Below are positions 42,287 to 52,660 of a stretch of 64,000 bases of DNA, in pieces (position 1 is the stretch's first letter; every line of letters begins with the position of its first letter). The stretch is taken from assembly GCA_017416155.1 (NCBI GenBank), contig JAFQDE010000007.1, positions 45,936 to 109,935 of the forward strand. Reading direction: 5' to 3'. A program made the translations under genes and the position numbers. Under the pieces are notes generated by a model that was not told the DNA's origin, did no database searches, and saw nothing but the letters and a program-made list of their open reading frames with translations. Source of the DNA: Tyzzerella sp. (GTDB lineage Bacteria > Bacillota > Clostridia > Lachnospirales > Lachnospiraceae).

Positions 42287-43564
42287 CTATTTGATTACTT
42301 CTTTTCCACCCATGTATGGTCTTAAAGCTTCCGGAATTCGAATGCTTCCATCTGCCTGCAAGTTATTTTCTAAAAATGCGATCAACATTCTAGGTGGAGC
42401 AACAACTGTATTATTCAGTGTGTGTGCAAAATATTTTCCATTAGCACCTTTTACACGAATACCAAGTCTTCTTGCCTGTGCGTCTCCAAGATTTGAACAG
42501 CTTCCAACCTCAAAGTATTTCTTCTGTCTTGGTGACCATGCTTCTACGTCACAAGATTTTACTTTCAGGTCTGCCAAATCACCTGAACAACATTCTAATT
42601 GACGAACCGGAATATCTAATGAACGGAATAAGTCAACGGTATATTTCCACATCTTTTCATACCAGTCCATACTGTCTTCTGGTTTACATACAACAATCAT
42701 CTCTTGTTTTTCAAACTGGTGAATACGATAAACACCGCGTTCCTCAATACCATGTGCACCTTTTTCTTTACGGAAACATGGTGAATAAGAAGTCAATGTC
42801 TGTGGAAGTTTTTCCTCATCCAACATGGTGTCAATAAATTTACCAATCATAGAGTGTTCGCTGGTTCCGATTAAGTAGAGATCTTCACCCTCGATTTTGT
42901 ACATCATGTTTTCCATCTCAGCAAAACTCATAACACCTGTAACTACATTACTGCGAATCATGTAAGGTGGGATGCAATACGTGAAACCTTTATCAATCAT
43001 GAAGTCACGTGCATAAGAAATTACTGCTGAGTGCAATCTTGCAATGTCACCCATTAAATAGTAGAAACCATTTCCAGCAACTTTTCCGGCAGCTTCCAAA
43101 TCTATACCATTGAATTTCTCCATGATTTCTGTGTGATATGGAATCTCATACTCTGGAACCACCGGCTCACCGAATTTTTGTAATTCCACATTTTCACTGT
43201 CATCTTTACCAATTGGAACTGATGGATCAATGATGTTTGGAATTGTCATCATAATTGTTTTGATTTTTTCTTCTACTTCTTTTTCTTCTTTTGATAGTTC
43301 TTCCGTTCTTCCGGCATTTGCAGCAACTTGTTTCTTATACTCTTCTGCTTCCTCTTTCTTGCCTTGTGCCATACAAGCACCAATCATTTTAGAAATCTTA
43401 TTTTTGTCAGCACGTAGTGCTTCTACTTCCTGCTTGATTTCTCTATTTCTAATATCTAATGCAATTACCTCATCTACCAATGGTAATTTGTTATCCTGAA
43501 ACTTATTTCTAATATTTTGTTTTACTACCTCAGGATTCTCTCTTAAAAATTTAATGTCTAACAT
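42287..43564 (-). CDS. serS: Seryl-tRNA synthetase
   Basis: A 425-residue class II synthetase. The N-terminal coiled-coil arm (about 30-105) reaches the tRNA-Ser variable arm. Class II motif 2 is FRKEKGAHGIEERGVYRIHQF, and motif 3 (GAN-GKYFAHTLNNTVVAPPRML) ends near residue 400. GAGGAGG precedes the start. It is the last protein gene of the parA-parB-DUF4446-serS run. Confidence 0.96.
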   Translation of the reverse strand: MLDIKFLRENPEVVKQNIRNKFQDNKLPLVDEVIALDIRNREIKQEVEALRADKNKISKMIGACMAQGKKEEAEEYKKQVAANAGRTEELSKEEKEVEEKIKTIMMTIPNIIDPSVPIGKDDSENVELQKFGEPVVPEYEIPYHTEIMEKFNGIDLEAAGKVAGNGFYYLMGDIARLHSAVISYARDFMIDKGFTYCIPPYMIRSNVVTGVMSFAEMENMMYKIEGEDLYLIGTSEHSMIGKFIDTMLDEEKLPQTLTSYSPCFRKEKGAHGIEERGVYRIHQFEKQEMIVVCKPEDSMDWYEKMWKYTVDLFRSLDIPVRQLECCSGDLADLKVKSCDVEAWSPRQKKYFEVGSCSNLGDAQARRLGIRVKGANGKYFAHTLNNTVVAPPRMLIAFLENNLQADGSIRIPEALRPYMGGKEVIK

Positions 43565-43580
43565 TTTTTGTCCTCCTCGT

Positions 43581-44096
43581 CTACAATCCTAGTGTTTCTT
43601 GGAAAATTGCTCTATCCAAAGATTCTGATTCTTCTTCTGAAAGTTCAATATAACTTTCACCCTTCACAATTTCTTTTATATAATTATAACATCCTTCTCT
43701 ACTATGCATAGAGTTGATAATATAACCGTTATTGTTTCCATCCAATAAAGTAAGAGCAAAACTTAACTTGCCTCCCATTTCCTGAAATGCATCATATTTG
43801 ACAATACCTACTTTTTGATAATTGGACATCATATCTTCGTTAACTTTTCTGATTGCCTGGCGATTTTTCAAAGTTAACTCTGTGAGATGATCTAATTCTT
43901 CAAATCTTTCGAAGATACTGTCCTCCAAAGTCTTGCCATCTTTTCCTCTCATAAAGGAATTATAACTAGACTTTAATCTTGTATATTTCATATTGACGCT
44001 GATAATCAAAATAAACAAAATCATAATTAATGCAAACAGTACAATAATGAGAATGCCCAAATCAACACCTAATGCTTCCAATATTTTGCTTTCCAT
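43581..44096 (-). CDS. DUF4446 family protein
   Basis: A 171-residue protein with one N-terminal membrane helix (LGILIIVLFALIMILFILIISV), a coiled-coil stretch (about 38-85), and a globular part with KVGIVKYDAFQEMGGKLSFALTLLDGNNNG. The DUF4446 family regularly sits after parB near clostridial origins. Its function is unknown. It lies 23 bp from parB and 16 bp from serS. Confidence 0.85.
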   Translation of the reverse strand: MESKILEALGVDLGILIIVLFALIMILFILIISVNMKYTRLKSSYNSFMRGKDGKTLEDSIFERFEELDHLTELTLKNRQAIRKVNEDMMSNYQKVGIVKYDAFQEMGGKLSFALTLLDGNNNGYIINSMHSREGCYNYIKEIVKGESYIELSEEESESLDRAIFQETLGL

Positions 44097-44119
44097 TTAG
44101 TATTTCCCCTTTTTCTATA

Positions 44120-45019
44120 TTAACTCTGTGCTACCGACATTAATAAATCGAATATACGTTCGAGTTCTGCATCGGAATAGTATTCGATTTCGATTTTTCC
44201 TTTTCCCTTACCTTTTTGGTTCACACTAACCTTTGTTCCAATAACAGAAATCATCTTTTCTTCCAAATCTTTGTATATAAAAAAATTTTCAATTGGTTTT
44301 TTTGCTTTTGGAACCTTTGGATTCTTCATTTGACGAATAATTGCTTCTACATCTCTCACACTAAGTTTCTCATCAAAAATTCTTGTCGCAAGGTTATACT
44401 GTTCTTCCTTATCTTCTATTGCTAACAATGCTCTTGCATGTCCGGTAGAAATCATATCATCCACGATCATCTGCTGAATCTTATCGTCTAATTTCAGTAA
44501 GCGCATAGAATTGGTAACAGCAGTTCTACTCTTGGAAACACGCTCTGCCACCTCATCCTGTTTCAGATTGAATTCTGTCAGTAATCTCTTATATGCCATA
44601 GCTTCTTCAATTGGATTCAGGTTTTCTCTTTGAATATTCTCAATCAAAGCAATTTCTACGATTTCTTGCTTCGTGTAATCTTTTATGATAACAGGAACTT
44701 CCTTGATTCCGGCTAACTTTGCAGCTCTCCATCTTCTCTCTCCTGCAATAATCTCATAAAAGTCACCCTTTTTCTGAACCAATAATGGTTGAAGCACGCC
44801 AAATTGCTTAATAGAATCTGCTAATTCTAACAAAGCATCTTCCTCAAAGTGTCTTCTCGGCTGTTCACGATTTGGCTCAATTTTACTTATTTTAACTAAC
44901 TGCTCTATTGTTTTTGGTTCTTTTTCTGCAGTTTTACTACTATTTGATATCGGTTTTGTTTTTCCCTCTGGAATTAAACTGTCAAGTCCTTTTCCAAGGC
45001 CCCCTCTTTTTGTAGCCAT
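44120..45019 (-). CDS. parB: ParB/Spo0J chromosome partition protein
   Basis: A 299-residue CTP-dependent DNA clamp that loads at parS. Visible are the CTP-site motifs GERRWRAAK and ENIQRENLNPIEEA, the helix-turn-helix LKQDEVAERVSKSRTAVTNS and the C-terminal dimerisation domain. A short basic N-terminus carries RGGLGKGLDSLIPEG, the stretch that stimulates the ParA ATPase. Its start overlaps the parA stop by 1 nt. Two parS sites lie just upstream of parA. Confidence 0.95.
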   Translation of the reverse strand: MATKRGGLGKGLDSLIPEGKTKPISNSSKTAEKEPKTIEQLVKISKIEPNREQPRRHFEEDALLELADSIKQFGVLQPLLVQKKGDFYEIIAGERRWRAAKLAGIKEVPVIIKDYTKQEIVEIALIENIQRENLNPIEEAMAYKRLLTEFNLKQDEVAERVSKSRTAVTNSMRLLKLDDKIQQMIVDDMISTGHARALLAIEDKEEQYNLATRIFDEKLSVRDVEAIIRQMKNPKVPKAKKPIENFFIYKDLEEKMISVIGTKVSVNQKGKGKGKIEIEYYSDAELERIFDLLMSVAQS

Positions 45020-45786
45020 TATTCTTCTCCTTTATTGATTACTTCTTCTGCTAAAAGCATATAGCTTTCCGCACCTGCAGATTTTGGATCATATAAATTA
45101 ATTGGTAATCCATGACTTGGTGCCTCTGCAAGACGAATATTTCTCGGAATAATTGTTTTGTAAATAGTTTGTTGCAAATTATCCTTTACGTTCTCCACAA
45201 CTTGTAAAGACAGATTTGTTCTTGCATCATACATTGTGAATACAACACCTTCAATATATAAGTCTGGATTTAAGCGCGCTTTAACTAAATCAATTGTATG
45301 AATTAGTTGACTTAAACCCTCTAATGCATAATACTCACATTGAATTGGTACAAGTACACTATCCGCAGTAGTCATTGCATTAATTGTAAGTGTATTTAAA
45401 GAAGGTGGGCAGTCGATAATGATGAAATCATAGTTATCCCTAACCTTTTCAACTTCTCTATGTACAATAAATTCCTTTTCTTCAACACCTATTAATTCAA
45501 TTTCAGCTGCTGATAAATCAACATTTGAAGGTAAAACATCTAGATTTTCAATTGCATCCTTGCAGATTACTTCATCGATGCTTACTTCCCCCAATATTAA
45601 ATCATAAATTGTGTATTCTACATCGTTCTTATCAATACCTAATCCGCTTGTCATATTTCCTTGTGGATCCATGTCAATTGAAAGAACTTTTTTCCCTAAT
45701 GCAGCTAAACAAGAAGATAAATTAATAGATGTAGTTGTTTTTCCTACACCGCCCTTTTGATTAGCGACAGCTATAATTCTTCCCAT
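45019..45786 (-). CDS. parA: ParA/Soj partition ATPase
   Basis: A 255-residue deviant Walker ATPase: NQKGGVGKTTTSINL near residue 9, FIIIDCPPSLNTL and PIQCEYYALEGLSQL. It partners ParB in chromosome segregation and controls DnaA in Bacillus. AAAGGGG precedes the ATG. It is translationally coupled to parB. Confidence 0.96.
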   Translation of the reverse strand: MGRIIAVANQKGGVGKTTTSINLSSCLAALGKKVLSIDMDPQGNMTSGLGIDKNDVEYTIYDLILGEVSIDEVICKDAIENLDVLPSNVDLSAAEIELIGVEEKEFIVHREVEKVRDNYDFIIIDCPPSLNTLTINAMTTADSVLVPIQCEYYALEGLSQLIHTIDLVKARLNPDLYIEGVVFTMYDARTNLSLQVVENVKDNLQQTIYKTIIPRNIRLAEAPSHGLPINLYDPKSAGAESYMLLAEEVINKGEE

Positions 45787-45837
45787 TTGTATAACCCCTT
45801 TTTTTGTTCTTATATGATTGTACCACTTTTTTTAAAA

Positions 45838-45875
45838 AAAATCTACAATGTTTCACGTGAAACATTGTAGATTTT
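45838..45875. promoter_or_regulatory. parS site 1 embedded in a perfect 38-bp palindrome
   Basis: TGTTTCACGTGAAACA at 45849-45864 is an exact parS site. The palindrome extends perfectly to 45838-45875 and is flanked by an A-run and Ts, so its RNA would also fold into a 17-19-bp hairpin able to terminate the rsmG transcript. Confidence 0.92.
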
Positions 45876-45893
45876 GCAATTTTTTATTATAAA

Positions 45894-45909
45894 TGTTTCA
45901 CGTGAAACA
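45894..45909. promoter_or_regulatory. parS site 2
   Basis: TGTTTCACGTGAAACA, identical to site 1, 29 bp further right, and ending at the base next to the rsmG stop codon. ParB dimers would load here. Confidence 0.92.
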
Positions 45910-46620
45910 TTATAGTGGTTCTTTTGATGGTAAACCTGCTTTTCTAGGATACTTTTTACCAGTATTCTTTGCTTTATTTATCTTTACAAAAGAACGGTTA
46001 ACCTCTGTGCCAGGCAATTGAAACTTAATGATTTCATCTAACTTTCCACCCAAAATGCCGATTGCTTTCTCTGCCTGCCGTACTTCATCATCAATTTCCC
46101 CTGACTTATACGGGATAAACAGACCTCCAACTCTTACATAAGGCAAAGAATATTCGGATAGGGTAGACAGATTTGCCACTGCACGAGACACACACAAATC
46201 AAATTGTTCTCTGTATTCACTTTGTTTTGCATAATCTTCAGCTCGACCATGAATAGTTTTAATTTCTTTTAACCCTAATTCAGTAATTACTGTGTTTAGA
46301 AAGTTGATTCTTTTGTTTAAAGAATCTAACAAGACTACTTTCAAATGCGGAAATGCTATTTTTAGGGGGATTCCCGGAAAACCTGCACCCGTCCCTATAT
46401 CAATGACTGTTTCCACTTTATTTACATCTATGGCTTTAACTAGAGATAGACTGTCAATAAAATGTTTTTCATTTACTTCATCATACTCGGTTATGCCGGT
46501 AAGATTCATCACTTTGTTCCATTCAACAAGTAATTCATAGAATTGATCAAACTGTTGTTTCTGAATATCTGTAAGCATAATGCTCAATGCATTTAATTTG
46601 TTTTCAAATATTTCACTCAT
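45910..46620 (-). CDS. rsmG: 16S rRNA (guanine527-N7) methyltransferase
   Basis: A 236-residue SAM-dependent enzyme, GidB family. VIDIGTGAGFPGIPLKIAFP is the cofactor motif and VSRAVANLSTLSEYSLP the conserved second block. It methylates G527 of 16S rRNA. It lies 8 bp after mnmG, and its stop abuts parS site 2. Confidence 0.95.
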   Translation of the reverse strand: MSEIFENKLNALSIMLTDIQKQQFDQFYELLVEWNKVMNLTGITEYDEVNEKHFIDSLSLVKAIDVNKVETVIDIGTGAGFPGIPLKIAFPHLKVVLLDSLNKRINFLNTVITELGLKEIKTIHGRAEDYAKQSEYREQFDLCVSRAVANLSTLSEYSLPYVRVGGLFIPYKSGEIDDEVRQAEKAIGILGGKLDEIIKFQLPGTEVNRSFVKINKAKNTGKKYPRKAGLPSKEPL

Positions 46621-46628
46621 CTTTGCAA

Positions 46629-48569
46629 CTACTTTCTATAACTTTCTAAATATACTAATAATACTGATATATCAGCAGGAGAAACTCCGGATATTCTAGA
46701 TGCCTGTCCAATGGAGATAGGGCGGTAGTGTTTTAGTTTTTGAACCGCTTCTATACGAAGACTTTTGATTACATCATAGTCAATATCTTCCGGTATTTTT
46801 TTACTCTCAAGCTTTTTAAACTGCTCAACTTGCTTTTGTTGACGTTTGATATATCCATCATATTTAATATTAATATTTACTTGTTCCATTACCTCTTGGG
46901 CCAACTTATCCACATTATCAACACATTTTTGTTCACATTTGTTTATAAGTGCCCGATTTTTGTCAATTGGCTCCAATATTTCATAGGATAATTCCGGTCT
47001 ACGGATTAGTTCAGCCAATGTCGTGCCTGAGGTAAGAGGCGTACTATCATATTTTTTTAATAATTCTTGTACTTCCTGATTAGCGCCGATATTCGTGTGT
47101 TCTAGTCGTTCTACCTCATATATAATAATATTTTCTTTATCTAACAGATATTGATATCTTTCATCAGAAATTAACCCTATCTCATGACCAATTGGGGTCA
47201 ATCTTTGGTCCGCGTTATCTTGACGAAGCAGAAGACGATACTCGGCTCTAGATGTCATCATTCGATATGGTTCGTGACTTTCTTTTGTCACAAGATCATC
47301 AATAAGTACACCTATATAGCCTTCTGAACGATCAATGACAATCTGTTCGCGTCCCAATATCTTAAGCGCTGCATTGATTCCGGCAATGAGACCTTGTGCT
47401 GCAGCCTCTTCATAACCAGAACTACCATTAAATTGTCCGCCACTGTACAGACCATTAATTTTCTTGAATTCCAAAGTAGGCATAAGCTGTCTGGCATCAA
47501 TGCAGTCATACTCAATTGCATAGGCATTTCTTACAATCTTTACATTTTCCAAACCTGCCACACTGCGATACATTGCATATTGTACGTCTTCTGGAAGTGA
47601 ACTCGACATTCCTCCTACATACATTTCATTTGTATCGAGACCTTCCGGCTCAATAAACACTTGATGTTTATTCTTATCTGCAAATTTCACTACTTTGTCT
47701 TCAATAGAAGGGCAGTAACGCGGTCCGGTTCCTTCAATCATTCCGGAGAAAAGAGGAGAGCGGTCTAAATTTGCTCGAATAATTTCATGTGTTTTTTCAT
47801 TTGTATAGGTAAGCCAACAAGATGCCTGTTCGATTTGAACATCTTCTGGATTTGTTGTAAATGAGAATGGTACAACTCGTTCATCGCCAAATTGTTCTTC
47901 CATTTTTGTAAAATCAATAGAACGTCTGTCAATTCTTGCAGGAGTTCCTGTTTTAAATCGATACATCTCGATTCCTAGACTTTTTAATGAATCTGTTAAA
48001 TAATTGGCTGCCTGCAGACCATTCGGACCTGTCGCATTGCTAATTTCTCCATAAATACATCTCGCCTTAAGATAGGTGCCAGTACACAGAATAGCAGCTT
48101 TACATTTATAAATAGCACCTGAATATGTCTGAACACCAAAAACTTTACCATCTTCAGTAAGAATATCTGTAATTTCTGCCTGTTTTACTTCAAGGTTTTC
48201 TTGATTTTCAAGGACTTTTCTCATTGTTCGTGTATAGTTTGCTTTATCTGCCTGTGCACGAAGAGAATGAACTGCAGGACCTTTTGACTTATTCAACATC
48301 TTTGACTGAATAAATGTCTGGTCAATTACTTTTCCCATCTCACCGCCAAGTGCATCGATTTCACGAACCAGATGTCCTTTCGAACTTCCTCCAATATTCG
48401 GATTGCATGGCATCAAAGCAATACTATCCACACTAACTGTAAAAACAATGGTGCGAAGTCCAAGTCTTGCCGATGCAAGCGCGGCCTCGCATCCGGCATG
48501 TCCTGCTCCAATAACAGCCACATCATATTCATCTTTATTTTCCCATACAGAATTTGCTGAATATTTCAT
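46629..48569 (-). CDS. mnmG: tRNA uridine-5-carboxymethylaminomethyl modification enzyme, FAD subunit
   Basis: A 646-residue flavoprotein that with MnmE modifies wobble U34. It carries [22 protein letters not shown] (FAD site) and the GidA motif [22 protein letters not shown]. The N-terminus is about 15 residues longer than usual and overlaps mnmE by 35 nt. No later Met precedes the FAD motif, so this start stands. Confidence 0.94.
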   Translation of the reverse strand: MKYSANSVWENKDEYDVAVIGAGHAGCEAALASARLGLRTIVFTVSVDSIALMPCNPNIGGSSKGHLVREIDALGGEMGKVIDQTFIQSKMLNKSKGPAVHSLRAQADKANYTRTMRKVLENQENLEVKQAEITDILTEDGKVFGVQTYSGAIYKCKAAILCTGTYLKARCIYGEISNATGPNGLQAANYLTDSLKSLGIEMYRFKTGTPARIDRRSIDFTKMEEQFGDERVVPFSFTTNPEDVQIEQASCWLTYTNEKTHEIIRANLDRSPLFSGMIEGTGPRYCPSIEDKVVKFADKNKHQVFIEPEGLDTNEMYVGGMSSSLPEDVQYAMYRSVAGLENVKIVRNAYAIEYDCIDARQLMPTLEFKKINGLYSGGQFNGSSGYEEAAAQGLIAGINAALKILGREQIVIDRSEGYIGVLIDDLVTKESHEPYRMMTSRAEYRLLLRQDNADQRLTPIGHEIGLISDERYQYLLDKENIIIYEVERLEHTNIGANQEVQELLKKYDSTPLTSGTTLAELIRRPELSYEILEPIDKNRALINKCEQKCVDNVDKLAQEVMEQVNINIKYDGYIKRQQKQVEQFKKLESKKIPEDIDYDVIKSLRIEAVQKLKHYRPISIGQASRISGVSPADISVLLVYLESYRK

Positions 48570-49890
48570 TTACCAAATCTTCTCCTATCGTTTCACCGGT
48601 TATACTTCCAAGAGATTCATAAGCATCTAATAAATCAATAGAGTAAAAGTCCTCCGGCATATCATTGTCTATACTAAATAATACTTTTTTTAAACTTTCA
48701 TAAGCATCACTAATTGCCGTTTTATGACGAATATTCGTAATATACACTTCATCATTAAACGAGATTTCACCATCAAAAAACATATTTCTTAATGTTTCTT
48801 CCAATTCTTGCAGACCAATTTCTTTTTTTGCAGAAATCTCTATCATTGGTTTATCGATATAAGATTTTACCATATCTTTTGTGACAATAGTAGTGAGGTC
48901 CGATTTATTTAATAAAATAATTGATTTTTTATCACCAATCATATCTATAATATCGTAGTCATTTTGGTCTAATTCTCTGGAGGAATCTACAACATAAATA
49001 ATTAGATCAGCTTCTTCGGCCTGTTTCTTTGCTTTATTTACACCTATCTTTTCCACAATATCATCTGTATCACGAATTCCCGCCGTATCCATTATATTTA
49101 AACTGATTCCATGCAGTTGAATAGATTCTTCCAATACATCACGCGTTGTTCCTGCAATATCAGTTACAATCGCTCGATCTTCGCCTACAAGCGCGTTTAA
49201 TAAAGAAGATTTACCTGCATTTGGTTTTCCTAAAATAACCGTCTTGATGCCTTCTTTTATCATTCTTCCGTTATCGGCACTTTTCAATAATCGCTCTAAC
49301 TCTTTTAGTAAGTAATCCACAGTAACTCTTAGTTTTTCCCCATAACCATCCACACTGATATGTTCCGGATCATCAAGCGCTGTTTCTATAAAAGCAGTAT
49401 GATATAAAATTCCTGCACGAATTTCTTTTATTTTTTTCTGAACATTTCCTTTTAACTGACTGACTGAACTTTGAAGTGCATACTTATTTTTGGAATTGAT
49501 AATATCAATTACTGCCTCAGCCTGAGACAAATCCATCTTACCATTTAAAAAGGCACGTTTTGTAAATTCTCCCGGTTCTGCAGGTCTTGCACCATACTTA
49601 ACCACAGTTTCTAAAATTCTTTTTACAACATAAACACCACCATGGCAATTGATTTCAACAGTATCTTCACCGGTAAAACTATGCGGCCCTTTCATTACCA
49701 TAACAAGGACTTCATCGATTGTCTCTGTGTCATCTACAATATATCCATAATGAATCGCATGGTCTGTTAGTTCTTTTCCTTTATAAACTTTTCTTACAAT
49801 ATCTAAAGATTCTGAGCCACTGATTCTTACAATTCCGATTCCGGAATTAGACATAGCAGTAGCAATAGCAGCGATTGTATCTTTTTTCAT
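48535..49890 (-). CDS. mnmE: tRNA modification GTPase
   Basis: A 451-residue GTPase. The N-terminal folate-binding domain is followed by a helical domain with an inserted G domain ([14 protein letters not shown] near residue 218; [14 protein letters not shown]). It ends in the catalytic CMGK, a CIGK-type motif. It acts with MnmG. The ATG at 49890 with AAAGGAAT upstream is chosen. A terminator (49944-49973) separates it from jag, so it has its own promoter or read-through. Confidence 0.95.
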   Translation of the reverse strand: MKKDTIAAIATAMSNSGIGIVRISGSESLDIVRKVYKGKELTDHAIHYGYIVDDTETIDEVLVMVMKGPHSFTGEDTVEINCHGGVYVVKRILETVVKYGARPAEPGEFTKRAFLNGKMDLSQAEAVIDIINSKNKYALQSSVSQLKGNVQKKIKEIRAGILYHTAFIETALDDPEHISVDGYGEKLRVTVDYLLKELERLLKSADNGRMIKEGIKTVILGKPNAGKSSLLNALVGEDRAIVTDIAGTTRDVLEESIQLHGISLNIMDTAGIRDTDDIVEKIGVNKAKKQAEEADLIIYVVDSSRELDQNDYDIIDMIGDKKSIILLNKSDLTTIVTKDMVKSYIDKPMIEISAKKEIGLQELEETLRNMFFDGEISFNDEVYITNIRHKTAISDAYESLKKVLFSIDNDMPEDFYSIDLLDAYESLGSITGETIGEDLVNEIFSKFCMGK

Positions 49891-49943
49891 GATATTCCTT
49901 TCAAGACTATTATTATTTTCTTCTTTCCTATTATACATAATAA

Positions 49944-49973
49944 AAGAAGCACTTTCAATGTGAAGTGCTTCTT
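49944..49973 (-). terminator. Terminator after jag
   Basis: AAGAAGCACTT (49944-49954) pairs perfectly with AAGTGCTTCTT (49963-49973); leftward the stem runs into TTTATTATG. It divides the rpmH-jag operon from mnmE. Confidence 0.8.
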
Positions 49974-49979
49974 AAATAT

Positions 49980-50747
49980 TTATTTTCTGTTCAATGTTAC
50001 AACTACACGTCTATATGGCTCTTCACCTTCACTGTGTGTTGAGATATATTTATCACCTTGAAGAGCAGAATGAATAATTCTTCTTTCATATGGATTCATT
50101 GGCTCTAATGAAACAGCTCTTTTTGTTCTCTTAACTTTATGTGCAATATTTTTTGCAAGATTTTCTAATGTTTCTTTTCTTCTTGCACGATAATTTTCAG
50201 TATCTAATTTAACTCTTACATAACCGCTCTGCATCTTGTTAGCAACGCGATTTGTTAAATATTGAAGAGAGTCTAAAGTCTGTCCTCTTTTTCCGATGAG
50301 AATTCCCATATTCTCACCTTCCATAGTGATACCAAGCGCACCGTCTTCATCAATCTCTGATGTAAGTGTAACTTCCATATCCATTGATTTTAAAACATCT
50401 TTTAAGAATTTCTCACAAGCTTCTTTTGTTTGAGGTTCTACTTCAGCTAATTTTTCTTCTTTTTCATTTTCAGAAACTTCAACTTCTTCTTTGACTTCTT
50501 GAACCTCTACCGGTTTTTCTTCAACTTTTTCTTGAACCTTTTCAATTTTTTTCTCAGGTTTTTTTTGTTTTTCTTCTACTTTTTTCCAAGCAGTAATAAC
50601 TGCCTGCTTTGCACCGATTCCTAAGAAACCTGCGCTTCCTTTTTCAATTACTTCATAATCAATTTCTGTACTTGCAAGACCAAGTTCAATACTTGCTTCT
50701 GTTAAAGCATCTTCAACTGTCTTTGCGGATACTGTTACTTTATTCAT
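49980..50747 (-). CDS. jag: Jag/KhpB RNA-binding protein
   Basis: A 255-residue protein with a Jag-N domain (VSAKTVEDALTEASIELGL), a long charged Glu/Lys linker (about 60-120), a KH domain (MGILIGKRGQTLDSLQYLTN) and a C-terminal R3H domain. It binds RNA with KhpA and affects cell division and elongation. GGGAGGG 6 nt before the ATG at 50747 fixes the start. It follows yidC by 16 bp. Confidence 0.92.
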   Translation of the reverse strand: MNKVTVSAKTVEDALTEASIELGLASTEIDYEVIEKGSAGFLGIGAKQAVITAWKKVEEKQKKPEKKIEKVQEKVEEKPVEVQEVKEEVEVSENEKEEKLAEVEPQTKEACEKFLKDVLKSMDMEVTLTSEIDEDGALGITMEGENMGILIGKRGQTLDSLQYLTNRVANKMQSGYVRVKLDTENYRARRKETLENLAKNIAHKVKRTKRAVSLEPMNPYERRIIHSALQGDKYISTHSEGEEPYRRVVVTLNRK

Positions 50748-50763
50748 ATCTAACCCTCCCTGG

Positions 50764-52038
50764 TTATTTGTTCTTTCGATTGTTATAATCACTTACCATG
50801 TTTGCTTTCGCAGTTAAACTTCCTGGTTTTGCACCTGAAGTCTGTTTTTTCTCTGCTTCAGCGATTGTCTCATTTTTCATCTCTTCAATACGTCTTGTAT
50901 ATTTTGTAGCCATATTGTTGATATTTTTTCCATCTGCTGTATTTGACTTATTATATTTTTTTGCAGCTTTTTCTGAATTTTCTTTTACTATCTGATCAAT
51001 TGACTTCTTTTTTAAATTTTTATTTATAAATACTTGCTGAATTGTTCTTACTACAGCACTTGTAATCCAATAAAGACCAAGACCGGATGGCATTGTAAAG
51101 CAGAAGAATACTGACATAAGTGGCATGATCTTCATCATCATATTCATTTGTTGTGCCATTTGATTTTCTTCTTGTTTTTTACCGTTTTGAGGATTCATCA
51201 TATTCTGTGAAATCTTAACACTAAGCCATTGTGTAAGACCGGCAAGAATCGGAATCAAAACAGCTACAATAATCATTCCAATCGTTGCAAAAGAAAATCC
51301 ATTTGCAATTGCTTCAGAGAACATAGAAGAAGGAGTTTCTCCTATGTTAATACCAAAAGTGGATATTGGAAAATAATTATATCCTCTGATATATTCTTGT
51401 GTTTGTTCGATACTGTCACTTAATTTAGGAAATACCTCTACAAGAGCATCCCATGTATTATCTTGTAATTTGTATAAGATATCTACGATAGAATTTGTTC
51501 CTTTAATTTTATCAGCAGTAATCATGATTTTATTATCGGAAATAAAACTCTCTAATATCTTTTGATAACCTTCTGTCGCTTTAATTTGATCAATTAAGTG
51601 AAATTTATTATAAGCTTCTTTTAATCCGTTTACATAGGCAGGAATATTTTGTACTACCGGCCATAAAGCAAATAAGAATGGAAGCTGAATTAACGAACCA
51701 AGACATCCACCTGTTGGCGATGTTCCGTATTTTTCGTAAATTAACTTTGTCTCTTCCTGCATCTTATACATCGATGTCTGATCTTTTTTGTTTGCATATT
51801 TTTTTTGTATTGCCTGAATTTCAGGATTCATAACAGAAGAAATTCTTGAAAACTTCTGTTGTTTAATCTGAAGCGGAAGCATCAACATATAAATAATAAT
51901 CGTGAATAGAATGATGCAAAGACCAATATTCTCTATTCCCATTGAACTCAATGCTTCAAAGATTGCATTCATAATAAAACCAAATAATTTCGCGATTGGT
52001 CCTATTAAACCGCCTCTCTGTGTCAATAAAATTCCCAT
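50764..52038 (-). CDS. yidC: YidC/Oxa1 membrane protein insertase
   Basis: A 424-residue membrane protein with about five to six transmembrane segments (LCIILFTIIIYMLMLPLQIK, LGSLIQLPFLFALWPVV, FATIGMIIVAVLIPILAGL) and a basic cytoplasmic tail. The hydrophilic groove is supplied by the segment following VMNPEIQAIQKKYANKKDQ. It inserts membrane proteins and assists SecYEG. GGAGGAT precedes the ATG at 52038. Confidence 0.94.
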   Translation of the reverse strand: MGILLTQRGGLIGPIAKLFGFIMNAIFEALSSMGIENIGLCIILFTIIIYMLMLPLQIKQQKFSRISSVMNPEIQAIQKKYANKKDQTSMYKMQEETKLIYEKYGTSPTGGCLGSLIQLPFLFALWPVVQNIPAYVNGLKEAYNKFHLIDQIKATEGYQKILESFISDNKIMITADKIKGTNSIVDILYKLQDNTWDALVEVFPKLSDSIEQTQEYIRGYNYFPISTFGINIGETPSSMFSEAIANGFSFATIGMIIVAVLIPILAGLTQWLSVKISQNMMNPQNGKKQEENQMAQQMNMMMKIMPLMSVFFCFTMPSGLGLYWITSAVVRTIQQVFINKNLKKKSIDQIVKENSEKAAKKYNKSNTADGKNINNMATKYTRRIEEMKNETIAEAEKKQTSGAKPGSLTAKANMVSDYNNRKNK

Positions 52039-52066
52039 ATTTTTATCCTCCAAACAAAATTACCTA

Positions 52067-52279
52067 TTACGGTACAGGATCATACCCTCCTTTTGAAAAA
52101 GGGTTACAACGTAAAATTCTCCATATCGTGAGAAGACTTCCCTTTAAAGCACCATATTTTTCAATTGCTTCTATACCGTATTCTGAACATGTAGGTATGA
52201 ATTTACATGTTGGAGTAGTCTTCATTCCCGATATATGCTTTCTATAAAACTTAATCAGTCCTATAAGTATGTTTTTCAA
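52067..52279 (-). CDS. yidD: Membrane protein insertion efficiency factor
   Basis: A 70-residue YidD protein: [20 protein letters not shown] and [12 protein letters not shown] are the family signature. It starts at TTG 52279 with GGAG 9 nt upstream, 3 nt after the rnpA stop. Confidence 0.93.
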   Translation of the reverse strand: MKNILIGLIKFYRKHISGMKTTPTCKFIPTCSEYGIEAIEKYGALKGSLLTIWRILRCNPFSKGGYDPVP

Positions 52280-52282
52280 TGT

Positions 52283-52612
52283 TTAATTCTCCAATGATTC
52301 TTCCAAAATATTATGAAGTTTTCCCAAATGCAGTAGTGCACTTTCAATTTCATCATAGCTTTTGTCTTTTGCGCTTGAACGCGCAATGACAACAATATCA
52401 TAACCTGATTGAAATTTTTCTTTTTGTAATCGATAACTTTCCCTGATTAGTCTTGTAATACGGTGTCTTATGACACTATTTCCTACTTTTTTACTTACCG
52501 AAATTCCTAAGCGATTTTCTTCTTCCTTATTATTAAGTACATACATAATCAGATACTTATTTGCATAAGACTTTCCTTTTTTATAAACAATCTGAAAATC
52601 CTTATTTTTCAT
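52283..52612 (-). CDS. rnpA: Ribonuclease P protein component
   Basis: A 109-residue basic RNA-binding protein with the RNR-type motif NSVIRHRITRLIRESYRL. It assists the RNase P RNA in tRNA 5' maturation. It follows rpmH, from which it is separated by a small hairpin. Confidence 0.94.
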   Translation of the reverse strand: MKNKDFQIVYKKGKSYANKYLIMYVLNNKEEENRLGISVSKKVGNSVIRHRITRLIRESYRLQKEKFQSGYDIVVIARSSAKDKSYDEIESALLHLGKLHNILEESLEN

Positions 52613-52642
52613 TTTTTAACCTCATTTTTATATAGAAGAAAA

Positions 52643-52660
52643 GGCCACATACATGCGGCC
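52643..52660 (-). terminator. Attenuator-like hairpin after rpmH
   Basis: GGCC arms at 52643-52646 and 52657-52660, extended by CA/TG pairs inside, followed leftward by TTTTCTTC. The right arm touches the rpmH stop. It may lower rnpA relative to rpmH. Confidence 0.55.
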
